Source: Nitratireductor pacificus pht-3B (GTDB lineage: Bacteria; Pseudomonadota; Alphaproteobacteria; Rhizobiales; Rhizobiaceae). From it: a stretch of DNA of 64,000 bases. Below, piece after piece: positions 25,497 to 33,840 of this stretch. A program made the position numbers and the translations under genes. The notes under the pieces are model-generated. The model was not told the DNA's origin. It saw only the letters and a list, made by a program, of their open reading frames with translations, and did no database searches. Location: NCBI RefSeq assembly GCF_000300335.1, contig NZ_AMRM01000002.1:62001-126000 (forward strand), read 5' to 3'. The stretch's first letter is position 1; every line of letters begins with the position of its first letter.

Positions 25497-26492
25497 GTGG
25501 CAGCGGAACGCAAGGGTGGCGTGACGATCAGTCAGGTGGCGAAGGAAGCCGGAGTGGCGCGCTCGAGCGTCTCGCGCGCCTATACGCGACCCGATATGTT
25601 GAGCCCGGAGACGGTCGAGCGGATCAAGGCGGCCGCTAGCAGGCTCGGTTATGTGCCCAACCATACCGCGCGTGCACTGAGCACCGGGCGCTATGGCAAT
25701 GTCGCGCTGATCGTGCCGGATGTCGCCAACCCGTTCTTCCCGCCCATGATCCGCGCCGCCCAAGTTGAAGCGGATCGCTCCGATTTCTGCGTGTTTCTCG
25801 GCAATTCCGATGAGGATCCGCAGAAGGAGGATCAGCTTCTCGGTCGTTTCTCGGGACAGGTCGAAGGCATCATTCTGGCCTCGCCCCGGCTTTCGGACGA
25901 GCGCATCGCCGCCCATGCGCTTCTGCGCCCCCTGGTGCTGATCAATCGCGATGTGAAAGGCATTCCGAAAGTGCTGATCGACAGCGGCACGGGCATCGCC
26001 GAGGCGACGCAGCATCTGGCGGATTTCGGGCACCGCAACATTGTCTATGTCAGCGGCCCTTCCACATCCTGGTCGAACAAGCAGCGCCGCGCCGCCGTGC
26101 GCCGGGCTTCCAGGAAGCTCGGCCTCGAGCTGAGTTTCGTATCGGCCAGCGTTCCAAGTTTCGAAGCTGGTTTGCAGGCGGTCGATGCCATCCTTGCCAA
26201 GGGCGCGACAGCGGCCATAGCGTTCGATGACCTAACGGCACAGGGCATTCTGGCCGGCCTTGGCAAACGCGGCGTCAGTGTGCCGGGAGAATTCTCCGTC
26301 GTGGGCTGTGACGACGCGCTGGGGCCTTTGACGGTGCCAAGCCTTACGACTGTTTCGAGCCGTTCCATAGAAGCGGGGAAGCTGGCGGTTTCGCTGTTGC
26401 TGGAAGTGCTGGAATCGCGCGCGGTGCGTGATGCTTCCTATGTGCTGGAGACGCATCTGATCGTCCGCTCGACGACCGGCAAGGCGCCGTAG
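25497..26492 (+). CDS. LacI-family transcriptional repressor
   Basis: 331 residues from the GTG at 25497, chosen because GAGGG sits 6 bases upstream and the helix-turn-helix begins shortly after (VTISQVAKEAGVARSSVSRAY, then a LSPETVERIKAAASRLGY hinge segment). An upstream frame to 25404 is open but crosses the operator. The C-terminal periplasmic-binding-protein-like domain (GNVALIVPDVANPFF, FDDLTAQGIL, VPGEFSVVGCDD) binds an inducer, probably a sugar or sugar phosphate of the pathway. It is divergent from the catabolic operon it almost certainly controls through the two identical palindromes. Confidence 0.92.
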   Translation: MAAERKGGVTISQVAKEAGVARSSVSRAYTRPDMLSPETVERIKAAASRLGYVPNHTARALSTGRYGNVALIVPDVANPFFPPMIRAAQVEADRSDFCVFLGNSDEDPQKEDQLLGRFSGQVEGIILASPRLSDERIAAHALLRPLVLINRDVKGIPKVLIDSGTGIAEATQHLADFGHRNIVYVSGPSTSWSNKQRRAAVRRASRKLGLELSFVSASVPSFEAGLQAVDAILAKGATAAIAFDDLTAQGILAGLGKRGVSVPGEFSVVGCDDALGPLTVPSLTTVSSRSIEAGKLAVSLLLEVLESRAVRDASYVLETHLIVRSTTGKAP

Positions 26493-26691
26493 CGCGGCTG
26501 CTTTTCGACCGCGCTTTGGGAATGAGCGCTGGGCGATTCGCACAGCGCGCCGCTGGTGCATCGTGGGAAAAAATGAACGTGCTTACCTAGCCTGCCTTCT
26601 GCAAAGCTGTCTGTCCTGAAGCAGACTATCTGAGCAGCAGAGCGGACGCCGGCCGGCCCCGGAAGCAGCTCCTGCCCGCCGGGTGAGAGCC

Positions 26692-26717
26692 GCCGACTCC
26701 ATGCTTTTTTAGTCGGC
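26692..26717. repeat. Inverted repeat at the 3' end of the kinase gene
   Basis: GCCGACT (26692-26698) and AGTCGGC (26711-26717) enclose a 12-base loop containing a T6 run (A6 on the minus strand). The stop codon of the minus-strand ROK gene lies inside the repeat. It separates convergent genes (lacI type and nanK) and may act as a bidirectional 3' end signal, although the T-run is in the loop rather than after the stem. Confidence 0.35.
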
Positions 26718-27560
26718 TGTCATCAATGCGCCCAGCAGAACGCTGTCGTGGCCGAGCATCGCAGGCGTCAGGTTTACCTGGAAAAGCTGCGGTTCTTTTC
26801 GCAGGTGATGCTCAACTTGCGGCAGATATCCTTCGGCAAGTCCAATGCTGCCGCCAATGGCAATCCGGTCGAGACCGAACAGCGAGGTCAAGTCCGCACA
26901 GAGACGAGCGATGGCGGCAGCGGACCGGTTGATCGCCGCTTTGGCCTGAGGTGTATCGGCTTCAAATGCCTCACGTGCAGTACGCACCTCCCCCGCCAAT
27001 GCAATTGCATGGCCTGAGGCAACGGATTCTACCGTGCCGATTCTGCCCGAGCCGCATCGCCGCACTGCATAGGGACTGGACACAAAGCCCACATGTCCAG
27101 CGAGGCCGTTTCTGCTTTCCAAAAGACGACCGTTCAGACTGATCCCGCCCCCAATCCCGGTTGAGACGGTGAGATAGGCGAAATGATCAGCGCCAATACC
27201 GGCGCCCAGCCGTGCTTCTGCCAGTGTTGCGGCAGCTGCATCGTTCCGAACGGTAATGATTCCCCCGTAGCGCTCCTGCATCCATCCACGCAGCGGCTTT
27301 CCGTCGATTCCCGTCAGCGTGTTGGGATTCACTGCCTGCCAGCAGCCATCGCTATCAACACGCCCGGCGACGGCTACGCCCAGCCTGCCGTTTCCATGGT
27401 AGCCCAGTTGCCGCAGAAGCATCGCAATCGACTCCATTTGCCCATCGAAGCTGGCGTTTCGATCGGTTGGTGTCTGGACCCGGTCTTCAACCCGGCCGTC
27501 AACGATTCTTGCGGCGGCGGTTTTGGTGCCGCCAAGATCGACGGCAAAACCCTCGATCAT
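26709..27560 (-). CDS. nanK: N-acetylmannosamine kinase (ROK family)
   Basis: 283 residues from the ATG overlapping the nanE stop (ATGA, 27557-27560). The ROK kinase core is present: FAVDLGGTKTAAARI (phosphate 1), TVRNDAAAATLAEA (catalytic Asp), VSTGIGGGI (phosphate 2) and GHVGFVSSP. The ROK zinc site, normally CxCGxxGCxE, is degraded to RRCGSGRIGTVES with one cysteine left, so zinc is probably not bound. It phosphorylates ManNAc to ManNAc-6-phosphate with ATP, feeding NanE. It is the last gene of the sialic acid operon, and its assignment rests mainly on this context. Confidence 0.87.
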   Translation of the reverse strand: MIEGFAVDLGGTKTAAARIVDGRVEDRVQTPTDRNASFDGQMESIAMLLRQLGYHGNGRLGVAVAGRVDSDGCWQAVNPNTLTGIDGKPLRGWMQERYGGIITVRNDAAAATLAEARLGAGIGADHFAYLTVSTGIGGGISLNGRLLESRNGLAGHVGFVSSPYAVRRCGSGRIGTVESVASGHAIALAGEVRTAREAFEADTPQAKAAINRSAAAIARLCADLTSLFGLDRIAIGGSIGLAEGYLPQVEHHLRKEPQLFQVNLTPAMLGHDSVLLGALMTAD

Positions 27561-28231
27561 GCCCTGCTCCGAACCGCTTCGGCAAACCATTGTGTTGCGA
27601 TCTCAAGGCGTGTGAGGGCGCTTCCGACGGTGACCGCGTCAGCCCCAGCGGTCATTGCAAGCGCTGCAAGAGAGGGAGTGTCGAAGCGGCCTTCCGCCAT
27701 CACGAACCGGCCAAGTTCCCGCAGCTTTCCAAGGAGCGGCAGATCGGGCCCGGCATCCTCCGCCGCGGTATCCGGCGTATAACCAGAGAGGGTGGTGCCC
27801 AAGATCACAGCGCCTTCCTTCCTGGCTGCGATTGCATCCTCAAGGGTGGAGCAGTCCGCCATGGCAAGAGCGCCCCCGCTCAGAATTGCCGCAACGATCT
27901 CCCTGCGCTCATCCACGCGCGGGCGTGGAGTGGCGTCGTACCCGACAATGTCAGCGCCGGCATCGATAAGTGCTTGGGCGCTGGCCACAGACACGGTGAT
28001 CCTTGCAGAGCTTTCCGGCAGATCGCATTTTACGATACCGATTATCGGCGCTTCGATCATGGGGCGGACGATCTTCAGCTTCTCAATCCCCTCGATCCGG
28101 ACCCCGGCCGCGCCGCCGGCAATTGCAGCCTGCGCCATCGCTGCGACGATGTCCGGTCGATCCATAGGGCCATTATCGACAGGCTGGCAGGAGACAACCA
28201 ATCCGCCGCGCAAACGGTCGAGAAGGCTCAT
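27557..28231 (-). CDS. nanE: N-acetylmannosamine-6-phosphate 2-epimerase
   Basis: 224 residues, standard NanE length. The strand VSCQPVDNGPMDRPD is the family opening. IIGIVKCDLPES carries the catalytic Lys. GADIVGYDATPRPR and the final EGRFDTP...GADAVTVGSALTR phosphate-binding stretch complete the (beta/alpha)8 barrel. It converts ManNAc-6-phosphate to GlcNAc-6-phosphate, the substrate of the nagA product encoded 4 kb away. ATGA overlaps on both sides tie it to the TRAP permease and to nanK. Confidence 0.93.
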   Translation of the reverse strand: MSLLDRLRGGLVVSCQPVDNGPMDRPDIVAAMAQAAIAGGAAGVRIEGIEKLKIVRPMIEAPIIGIVKCDLPESSARITVSVASAQALIDAGADIVGYDATPRPRVDERREIVAAILSGGALAMADCSTLEDAIAARKEGAVILGTTLSGYTPDTAAEDAGPDLPLLGKLRELGRFVMAEGRFDTPSLAALAMTAGADAVTVGSALTRLEIATQWFAEAVRSRA

Positions 28232-29502
28232 CGCATCAGACTCGGTAGTCCGGTGGCAAGGACAGGGAAAAGGCAGACCAGCAGGAGAACCACCAGTGGA
28301 GGTATGAGCCAGGGCAGGATTGCTCGCGCGAGCTTCTGATAGGGAATGTTGCCGACCTGTGCCACAACGAACAGGGCCATTCCCATGGGCGGTGTAAGGA
28401 TGGAGATCATTAAATTCAGCACCACGATAATGCCGAAATGAACGGGATCGATGCCGAAGCCGAGTGCGATCGGGACAAGGATCGGCACGACGATCAGAAG
28501 AATGACCAGCGACTCGATGAACATGCCCAGGACAAAGATCATCAGATTGACCGCGATCAGAAAGCTGACTGGACCATCCGCTATGGCCAGAAACATGGCA
28601 GCGATCTGCTGGGGAGCCTGCTCACGCGCCAGAACATAGCCCAGCAGCGATACGCCGGCGATGATCATCGCGATGCTGGCCGATGTGGTGGTCGTCTGAT
28701 AGACCGCGTCCCACAGCCTGCGCCAGGTCAATTCGCGATAAAAGGTCAGGTCGATCAGAACCGCATAGGCAACGGTGACGGCTGCGGCCTCGGTGGGCGA
28801 GAACCAGCCGCTGAAGATGCCTCCCACGATGACGGCGGGGGTCAGCAGCGCTGGAAACGAGCGGATGAACAGCATCGACAAGGACTTGAAGCCCGGCCAC
28901 TGATCGCGCGGATATTCCCGGCGAAGCGCAATGAAATAAACCATGACCATCAAGGTCAGGGCGCAGAGTACACCTGGTATGACGCCTCCGAGGAAGAGCT
29001 GGCCGATCGATGTGTTGGAAATGACCCCGTAGAGCACCATGGTGATGGAGGGAGGGACAAGGGGCCCAATCATCGATGAGGCGGCTGTGACGGATCCTGC
29101 GAATTCCTCGTCATAGCCTGCCTGCCTCATGGCTTCGATCTCCATCTTGCCCAGCCCGCCCGCATCTGCGAGGGCCGAGCCCGACATGCCCGAGAAGAAC
29201 AGGCTCGCAAGCACATTTACATGACCGAGGCCTCCACGGATGTGGCCGACCGCAGCGCGGGCAAAGCCGAAGAGCAGATTGGTGATGCCAGCCCCGTTGA
29301 GGATGGCGGCAGCGAGGATGAAGAGGGGCACGGCAAGCATCGGGAAGCTGTTCAGCCCATCGACCATTCGTGACAGGGCGAAGGCCAGCCCCATGCCGGA
29401 CCAGTAGAAATATCCCATCGAAACAAGGATCATTGAAATGCCGATGGGAACGCCGACCAGAACGAGGATCAGCCAGCCGAGAGCGATGATGGCGAGGATC
29501 AT
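28228..29502 (-). CDS. siaM: TRAP transporter large permease (DctM/SiaM)
   Basis: 424 residues, about 12 hydrophobic segments. Family motifs include VPLFILAAAILNGAGITN, FSGMSGSALADAGGLG and SMIGPLVPPSITMV. It is the sodium-driven transport subunit of a tripartite ATP-independent periplasmic transporter. It partners with the small permease encoded just upstream (ATGA overlap, 29499-29502) and the SiaP-like binding protein. The surrounding nan genes point to sialic acid (N-acetylneuraminate) as the substrate. Confidence 0.92.
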   Translation of the reverse strand: MILAIIALGWLILVLVGVPIGISMILVSMGYFYWSGMGLAFALSRMVDGLNSFPMLAVPLFILAAAILNGAGITNLLFGFARAAVGHIRGGLGHVNVLASLFFSGMSGSALADAGGLGKMEIEAMRQAGYDEEFAGSVTAASSMIGPLVPPSITMVLYGVISNTSIGQLFLGGVIPGVLCALTLMVMVYFIALRREYPRDQWPGFKSLSMLFIRSFPALLTPAVIVGGIFSGWFSPTEAAAVTVAYAVLIDLTFYRELTWRRLWDAVYQTTTTSASIAMIIAGVSLLGYVLAREQAPQQIAAMFLAIADGPVSFLIAVNLMIFVLGMFIESLVILLIVVPILVPIALGFGIDPVHFGIIVVLNLMISILTPPMGMALFVVAQVGNIPYQKLARAILPWLIPPLVVLLLVCLFPVLATGLPSLMR

Positions 29503-29984
29503 AGAGCTGTTTCCACTCCCCCGCTGTCCTGACGATAGCCAAGGCCCACGATCCGGCGGACAACGCGGTTGGCGATGAGGATCATTGCAAGGAAGCCGGA
29601 TGCATAGAGAAGCGCATCGCTGACCGGAAGCGTCACCGCCTCATTCGACCAGGTGCGCTGGATGGTCTTCCAGCCGATCCAGATCAGATGCAGCACTATC
29701 GCGAGATAGACGAGGTCGATCGCTGTCAGGACGGTCATGCGTGCTTTCCGGCGCAGGCTTTCGACCAGAAACCCCATGCGGAGTTGGCCGTCGATGCGCT
29801 CAACTTCCGCAAGGCCGATCATCGCCATCCAGACCCATAGCCAGCGTGCTGCTTCTTCCGTCCAAACAGGACCGGAAAGCAGAGGGGTGCGACCCAGGAT
29901 CTGAAGCACGACCACACCGATAAGTCCGATGAACAGGATTGATGCAACAATCCCCTCCACGCTGTATGGACTGGGTAATTTCAT
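29499..29984 (-). CDS. siaQ: TRAP transporter small permease (DctQ/SiaQ)
   Basis: 161 residues with four hydrophobic segments and the family pattern EEAARWLWVWMAMIGLAEVER. It forms the membrane complex with the large permease; the two are separate genes here, not fused as in Haemophilus SiaQM. It is separated from siaP by 55 bases containing a strong stem-loop. Confidence 0.9.
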   Translation of the reverse strand: MKLPSPYSVEGIVASILFIGLIGVVVLQILGRTPLLSGPVWTEEAARWLWVWMAMIGLAEVERIDGQLRMGFLVESLRRKARMTVLTAIDLVYLAIVLHLIWIGWKTIQRTWSNEAVTLPVSDALLYASGFLAMILIANRVVRRIVGLGYRQDSGGVETAL

Positions 29985-30007
29985 CGCAGCCTCCTACAAG
30001 GATACGA

Positions 30008-30029
30008 CCGGGAGCACTGTTGCTCCCGG
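30008..30029 (-). promoter_or_regulatory. Intercistronic stem-loop after siaP
   Basis: Perfect 9-bp stem CCGGGAGCA (30008-30016), loop CTGT, TGCTCCCGG (30021-30029), immediately after the binding-protein stop and before the small permease gene, without a T-run. Same placement as the stem-loop after the sugar-binding protein at 19.9 kb, so probably an mRNA-stability or partial attenuation element. Confidence 0.72.
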
Positions 30030-30039
30030 CCATTACCGC

Positions 30040-30999
30040 CTACTCGGCGGTGACTTCGGCAATCGCGCCTTTACCGAACTCTTCCTCGAGCGTGTCGTAG
30101 TAGGATTGCATTGCCGCCCTGAACGGTGCCAGATCGGGTTCGGTCACCGTCAGGCCCTTTGCTTTGAAGGCGTCGAGCAGTTCCGCCTCGCCCTTCTGGA
30201 TCAACTCGTTGTTGAGCTTGCCGCCGGCAGCGATGGCGGCATTCACCCAATCCTTCTCCTGATCGGACAGGGAATCCCAAAGCTCCTTGCCGATCATCAC
30301 GGAGGACGAAGCCACGAAGTGATTGGTGAGAGCCACCGAACTTTGAACCTCATAGAATTTCATGGCGTCGATGGTGGTCAGCGGATTTTCCTGAGCATCC
30401 ACCTGGTTGGTCTGAAGAGCGAGATAGACCTCCGGGAAGGCGACCGGCGCGGGCGTTGCCCCGACAGCCTCGGCATAGGCGATAAGGAAGGGGACATTCG
30501 GTGTGCGCAGGCGCAAACCTTTCATGTCATCGATGGAGTTGACCGGCTTGTTGGCCGTCGTCTGCCTTGTCCCGTAGTACCAGACGTCGAGAACCTGCAT
30601 TCCTTTCTCGTTGAACTTGCCGGCCATTTTCTGCCCCCACGGGCCGGAAATGATCTCTTTCAGCTGCTGATAGTCGCTCACGACGTATGGTGCGCCGATC
30701 AGTTTCAACTCTGGTATCGTATAGGACATGTCCGGGTAGCCGGTGATGACCATGTCGAGTTCACCGGCCTGGACCTGCTGCACCATCGCCTTGAAGTCAC
30801 CCAGCGTGGCTGAGGGAAACAGCTTTACGGTGAACTCTCCCCCGGAAACCTCCTTCAGCTTCTGGGCAAACTCGGCCGCACCCTTGTAGACGGGGGTTGC
30901 TTCATTGTCCTGCGTTCCAAGCGTTAGTTCCCGGGCCTGTGCACTCGTGGCAAGGCCCAGAATCATCGCTGAGCCGATCAGCAGATGTTTTATCTTCAT
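30040..30999 (-). CDS. siaP: TRAP transporter sialic acid-binding protein (DctP/SiaP)
   Basis: 319 residues with a signal peptide (MKIKHLLIGSAMILGLATSA, then QA) cleaved before RELTLGTQD. The mature protein has the DctP features: LRLRTPNVP, whose Arg normally clamps the ligand carboxylate, and VYLALQTNQVDAQENPLTTI. It binds its ligand in the periplasm and delivers it to the QM permease. The ligand is taken as N-acetylneuraminate from the flanking nanR, nanE, nanK and nanA genes. It starts 33 bases after the regulator stop. Confidence 0.92.
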   Translation of the reverse strand: MKIKHLLIGSAMILGLATSAQARELTLGTQDNEATPVYKGAAEFAQKLKEVSGGEFTVKLFPSATLGDFKAMVQQVQAGELDMVITGYPDMSYTIPELKLIGAPYVVSDYQQLKEIISGPWGQKMAGKFNEKGMQVLDVWYYGTRQTTANKPVNSIDDMKGLRLRTPNVPFLIAYAEAVGATPAPVAFPEVYLALQTNQVDAQENPLTTIDAMKFYEVQSSVALTNHFVASSSVMIGKELWDSLSDQEKDWVNAAIAAGGKLNNELIQKGEAELLDAFKAKGLTVTEPDLAPFRAAMQSYYDTLEEEFGKGAIAEVTAE

Positions 31000-31032
31000 A
31001 GTCTTCTCCTCCGGTTTCAGGTGCTTTCGATT

Positions 31033-31755
31033 TCAGGCGCTCATGGGTGGATGTGGTTTTTGCTGCCCCATCAGCCGCGCCCGATATGACCGCTCCAGAT
31101 GGCGATCCATCACTTCCGTCGCAGTCATCACGTCGCCCTTGAGTACGGCCTCGTAGATGGCCTGATGTTCTCCGAATGCTATGGCGTCGTGTTTCGCCGG
31201 ATCATCCACCGGCGCGCGTTGGGCGAGCAGGTCTGAGACGAACATGTCGTGAAGAGTCAAAATCACCGGGTTTCCGACAATGGAAACGAGGGCGCGGTGA
31301 AATGCGATGTCCGTGGCGGCAAACTGCGGGGTTCCTCTAGCCGCGGCGTTCCGCTCGAGCGCGTCTTGCAGACGTGCGATCTGAACACGATCTCCGCGGA
31401 TCGCTGCTTCCCGTGTGGCCCCGGTTTCGATGAATTGCCGCATTTGCTCCAGGTGCGCCCCGCTCTCGGGGCCGCCTAGAAGATCGCGTATGTGATTGGC
31501 TGCTGAGTGCAGGATCGTTTGCAGGGAAGGGCGCGCAGCCCGGGGGCGACGACCTCCACCTGCATCGACAAAACCGTGCATCTGCATCAAGGCCAGCGCC
31601 TCGCGGATGGTCGGTCTCGAGGTGTCGAACTCGTCACAGAGCTGCCGCTCCGTCGGCAGGGAGGCTCCAACCGGGATGGCGCCGTCTCTGATCTTCTCGA
31701 TCAGAGCCTCGGCGATGAGGCGCGGCATGCGTTCCTGATGGGTTATGTCGACCAA
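31033..31755 (-). CDS. nanR: GntR/FadR-type regulator of sialic acid genes
   Basis: 240 residues from a TTG with AGGAAGAGG just upstream; an ATG at 31728 would give 231. N-terminal winged helix: RLIAEALIEKIRDGAI, LPTERQLCDEFDTSRPTIREALALM. C-terminal FCD domain with metal-type residues (DIAFHRAL, FGEHQAIYEA). FCD members sense small carboxylates, often with zinc, and NanR of E. coli is of this type. It sits between the divergent nanA gene and siaP, so it is the first gene of the transporter operon and probably autoregulates it. The long open frame upstream of the TTG crosses the promoter and is not used. Confidence 0.87.
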   Translation of the reverse strand: MVDITHQERMPRLIAEALIEKIRDGAIPVGASLPTERQLCDEFDTSRPTIREALALMQMHGFVDAGGGRRPRAARPSLQTILHSAANHIRDLLGGPESGAHLEQMRQFIETGATREAAIRGDRVQIARLQDALERNAAARGTPQFAATDIAFHRALVSIVGNPVILTLHDMFVSDLLAQRAPVDDPAKHDAIAFGEHQAIYEAVLKGDVMTATEVMDRHLERSYRARLMGQQKPHPPMSA

Positions 31756-31789
31756 CGTCCTCTTCCTATGGCTTGTCCGAATTTCTTTT

Positions 31790-31802
31790 TTGGTAAGTCC
31801 AA
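31790..31802. promoter_or_regulatory. Possible NanR operator
   Basis: TTGGTAAGTCCAA, a short inverted repeat (TTGG-N5-CCAA), lies in the 114-base gap between the divergent nanR and nanA starts, in an AT-rich stretch suited to back-to-back promoters. FadR-type proteins bind short inverted repeats of this size. Only one copy seen, so tentative. Confidence 0.4.
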
Positions 31803-31869
31803 AAGTTCTTGTTGTCAAACCATAACGTTCGTTTAGAAAGATGAGATCATCGATTATCTGGAGACCACC

Positions 31870-32790
31870 ATGACGAAACCCCTGGCTGGCATGTATGCGG
31901 CATTGATGACCGGGTTGGCCGACGATGGCAGCTTCTGCCCTAATCGACAGAAAGCACTCAACTTCCATGTCCTGGGGCAGGGACTGACCGGTCTTTATGT
32001 GGGCGGCAGCAGCGGTGAGTCCGGTCTGCTCGGCGTAGATGAACTGCTACACCAGCAGGAGATCGTCGCCCGCGACGCCGCCAGCACGAGATTGATCGCT
32101 CATGTGGGTGCGCCGTCGCTGCGTCATTCCGTCAGTTTGGCGAAGAATGCGAAGAAACTGGGTTATCATGGGCTGTCGGCTCTGCCGCCTCATGCGTATC
32201 CGTTCACCGACGCCGAGATCTTGGCCTACTATTCCGAGCTTCAGGCGGCCACGGATCTGCCTCTGATCGTTTATGAAGTCCCGGTGCGGACAGGCCGCCC
32301 CATTGCGCTGGAAACGCTGACCGAAATCCTCTCTCTGCCCCATGTAGCTGGACTGAAATTCACTTCGACCGACATGTTCAAGCTATCGGTGCTGCGTCGA
32401 CGCTGCCCCGATGCGACATTGTTCTTCGGTTTCGATGAAGTCTATCTCTCCGGTGCGGTGCTAGGCGCCGATGGCGGGATTGGCACCACATACAACCTTC
32501 TCGGTCGGCTCTATATGGCTCTGGACGCCGCGGTGAAAGCAGGCAATCTGACGGAGGCGCAGCGTCTTCAGGACATCTCCGCTATCTTCGTCGAGACATT
32601 GGTGGAGACTGGTATATTGCCCGGCATGAAGGCGGCCTTTCGCGCAATTGGCATTGAAGTCGGGCCTACCCGTGCGCCAATGCTGATGCGGCTCGACGAT
32701 GGCGAGGCGCGCATCGCCGACCTTGTGTCGCGGCCCGAAATCGCCGAATGGCTGGTTGGCTCACCCGTTCGGGAGTCAGCCGTGGGGTGA
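31870..32790 (+). CDS. nanA: N-acetylneuraminate lyase (DapA/NanA family)
   Basis: 306 residues. The class I aldolase barrel motifs are present: GLYVGGSSGES (carboxylate loop), LIVYEVPVRTG with Y135, and AGLKFTSTD with Schiff-base K163. The later GFDE, GADGGIGTTYN stretch matches sialic acid lyases rather than dihydrodipicolinate synthase. It cleaves N-acetylneuraminate to ManNAc and pyruvate. CTGGAGACCACC gives a ribosome site before the ATG. It is transcribed away from nanR. Its last 15 bases overlap the end of the convergent LysR gene. Confidence 0.9.
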   Translation: MTKPLAGMYAALMTGLADDGSFCPNRQKALNFHVLGQGLTGLYVGGSSGESGLLGVDELLHQQEIVARDAASTRLIAHVGAPSLRHSVSLAKNAKKLGYHGLSALPPHAYPFTDAEILAYYSELQAATDLPLIVYEVPVRTGRPIALETLTEILSLPHVAGLKFTSTDMFKLSVLRRRCPDATLFFGFDEVYLSGAVLGADGGIGTTYNLLGRLYMALDAAVKAGNLTEAQRLQDISAIFVETLVETGILPGMKAAFRAIGIEVGPTRAPMLMRLDDGEARIADLVSRPEIAEWLVGSPVRESAVG

Positions 32791-33711
32791 TGGAATCTGC
32801 ACCCCGGTCTGCAAACTGCTGAAGTGGCTTCCCAGACACCGGATCGTTGTCTCGAGGAAGATCTGCGCCGCTTCTGTCATGGGAATATCGGCGGGGCGCG
32901 CCATGGCGAAAGAGTGCGTGATGTTCTGCCGCAACGTCCGGATGGCCACCGGCATGTGGGTGTAGTCGCGCGCCATCATTTCGTTGACGAGGGTGACGCC
33001 CAGTCCTGCTGCCGCCATCCCGCAGGCAGACAGGACAGAATGCGCTTCAAGCCGCACGTTGGGCCGAATCCGGTGCTGCGAAAACAGCGTGTCGATCTCA
33101 TGGCGCGGCGCTCTCAGGCGGCCCAGCAGGATCAGAGGCTCATGTGCAAGATCGCGAATGTCGATCTCGCTCTTCGCTGCCAGCGGATGGTCCTGAGGCA
33201 AGACACAGACGGTGTTGACCCGCACGAGCGGCGTTTCGATCAGCCCACCCTTTTGCACCGGCATGCGCAGAAACCCCAATTCGGCTCGCTCATCCAACAG
33301 CATTCTTTCGATCGTGTCGTAGGACCCGCTATGCAGCTCCACCTGAACCATTGGGGAGTGTTCGAGAAATTCTCGGATGATTGCCGGCACGATGGATAGG
33401 GAAAGACTGGCGGGGAAAGCAATGCGCAGGCGGATAGCTGGCGAATTACCCTGCCGAAGCTCTTCCGCCAGGGTCAGGAGCTTTTCGCTGCGCTGAAGCA
33501 GGATTTGCATCTGGCCCTGCAGGATCTTGCTGTCGCGGGTGGGTATCAGCCGCGTCTTGTCCCGCAGGAACAGTTTGATTCTCAGGGTTTGTTCCAACTG
33601 CGTCAGGCGCCGGCTTACCGCGGACTGCGAGAGCCCGAGCTTGTCGGCAGCGCCTTGCGTGGTGCCGGTTTCGATGATCGCCTGGAATGTCTGCAGAAGG
33701 GCCAGCCGCAT
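32776..33711 (-). CDS. LysR-family transcriptional regulator
   Basis: 311 residues from the ATG at 33711; in-frame ATGs further upstream would add a short AT-rich-coded tail. N-terminal HTH: TFQAIIETGTTQGAADKLGL, SQSAVSRRLTQLEQTLRIKLF. The C-terminal effector domain is the periplasmic-binding-like fold. It is divergent from the peptide-type ABC operon starting at 33841, 129 bases away, the classic layout for a LysR protein controlling its neighbour. It converges with nanA (15-base overlap) and is probably unrelated to sialic acid. Confidence 0.88.
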   Translation of the reverse strand: MRLALLQTFQAIIETGTTQGAADKLGLSQSAVSRRLTQLEQTLRIKLFLRDKTRLIPTRDSKILQGQMQILLQRSEKLLTLAEELRQGNSPAIRLRIAFPASLSLSIVPAIIREFLEHSPMVQVELHSGSYDTIERMLLDERAELGFLRMPVQKGGLIETPLVRVNTVCVLPQDHPLAAKSEIDIRDLAHEPLILLGRLRAPRHEIDTLFSQHRIRPNVRLEAHSVLSACGMAAAGLGVTLVNEMMARDYTHMPVAIRTLRQNITHSFAMARPADIPMTEAAQIFLETTIRCLGSHFSSLQTGVQIPSPHG

Positions 33712-33840
33712 ACAAAGCCTATGCAATATAATCATAGATCGAGCTATTTTTATCATATTATTGCATCGGTTTTCCTGTCTGTGCAAACCTCATCTCAAGA
33801 GAATGGGCCAAAGGGCTATGTTCCGGAGCAGGGGGAGTGA

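Noticed and set aside
31847-31860. GATCATCGATTATC near-palindrome before nanA
   Set aside because: It overlaps the region next to the ribosome site and is imperfect; common by chance.
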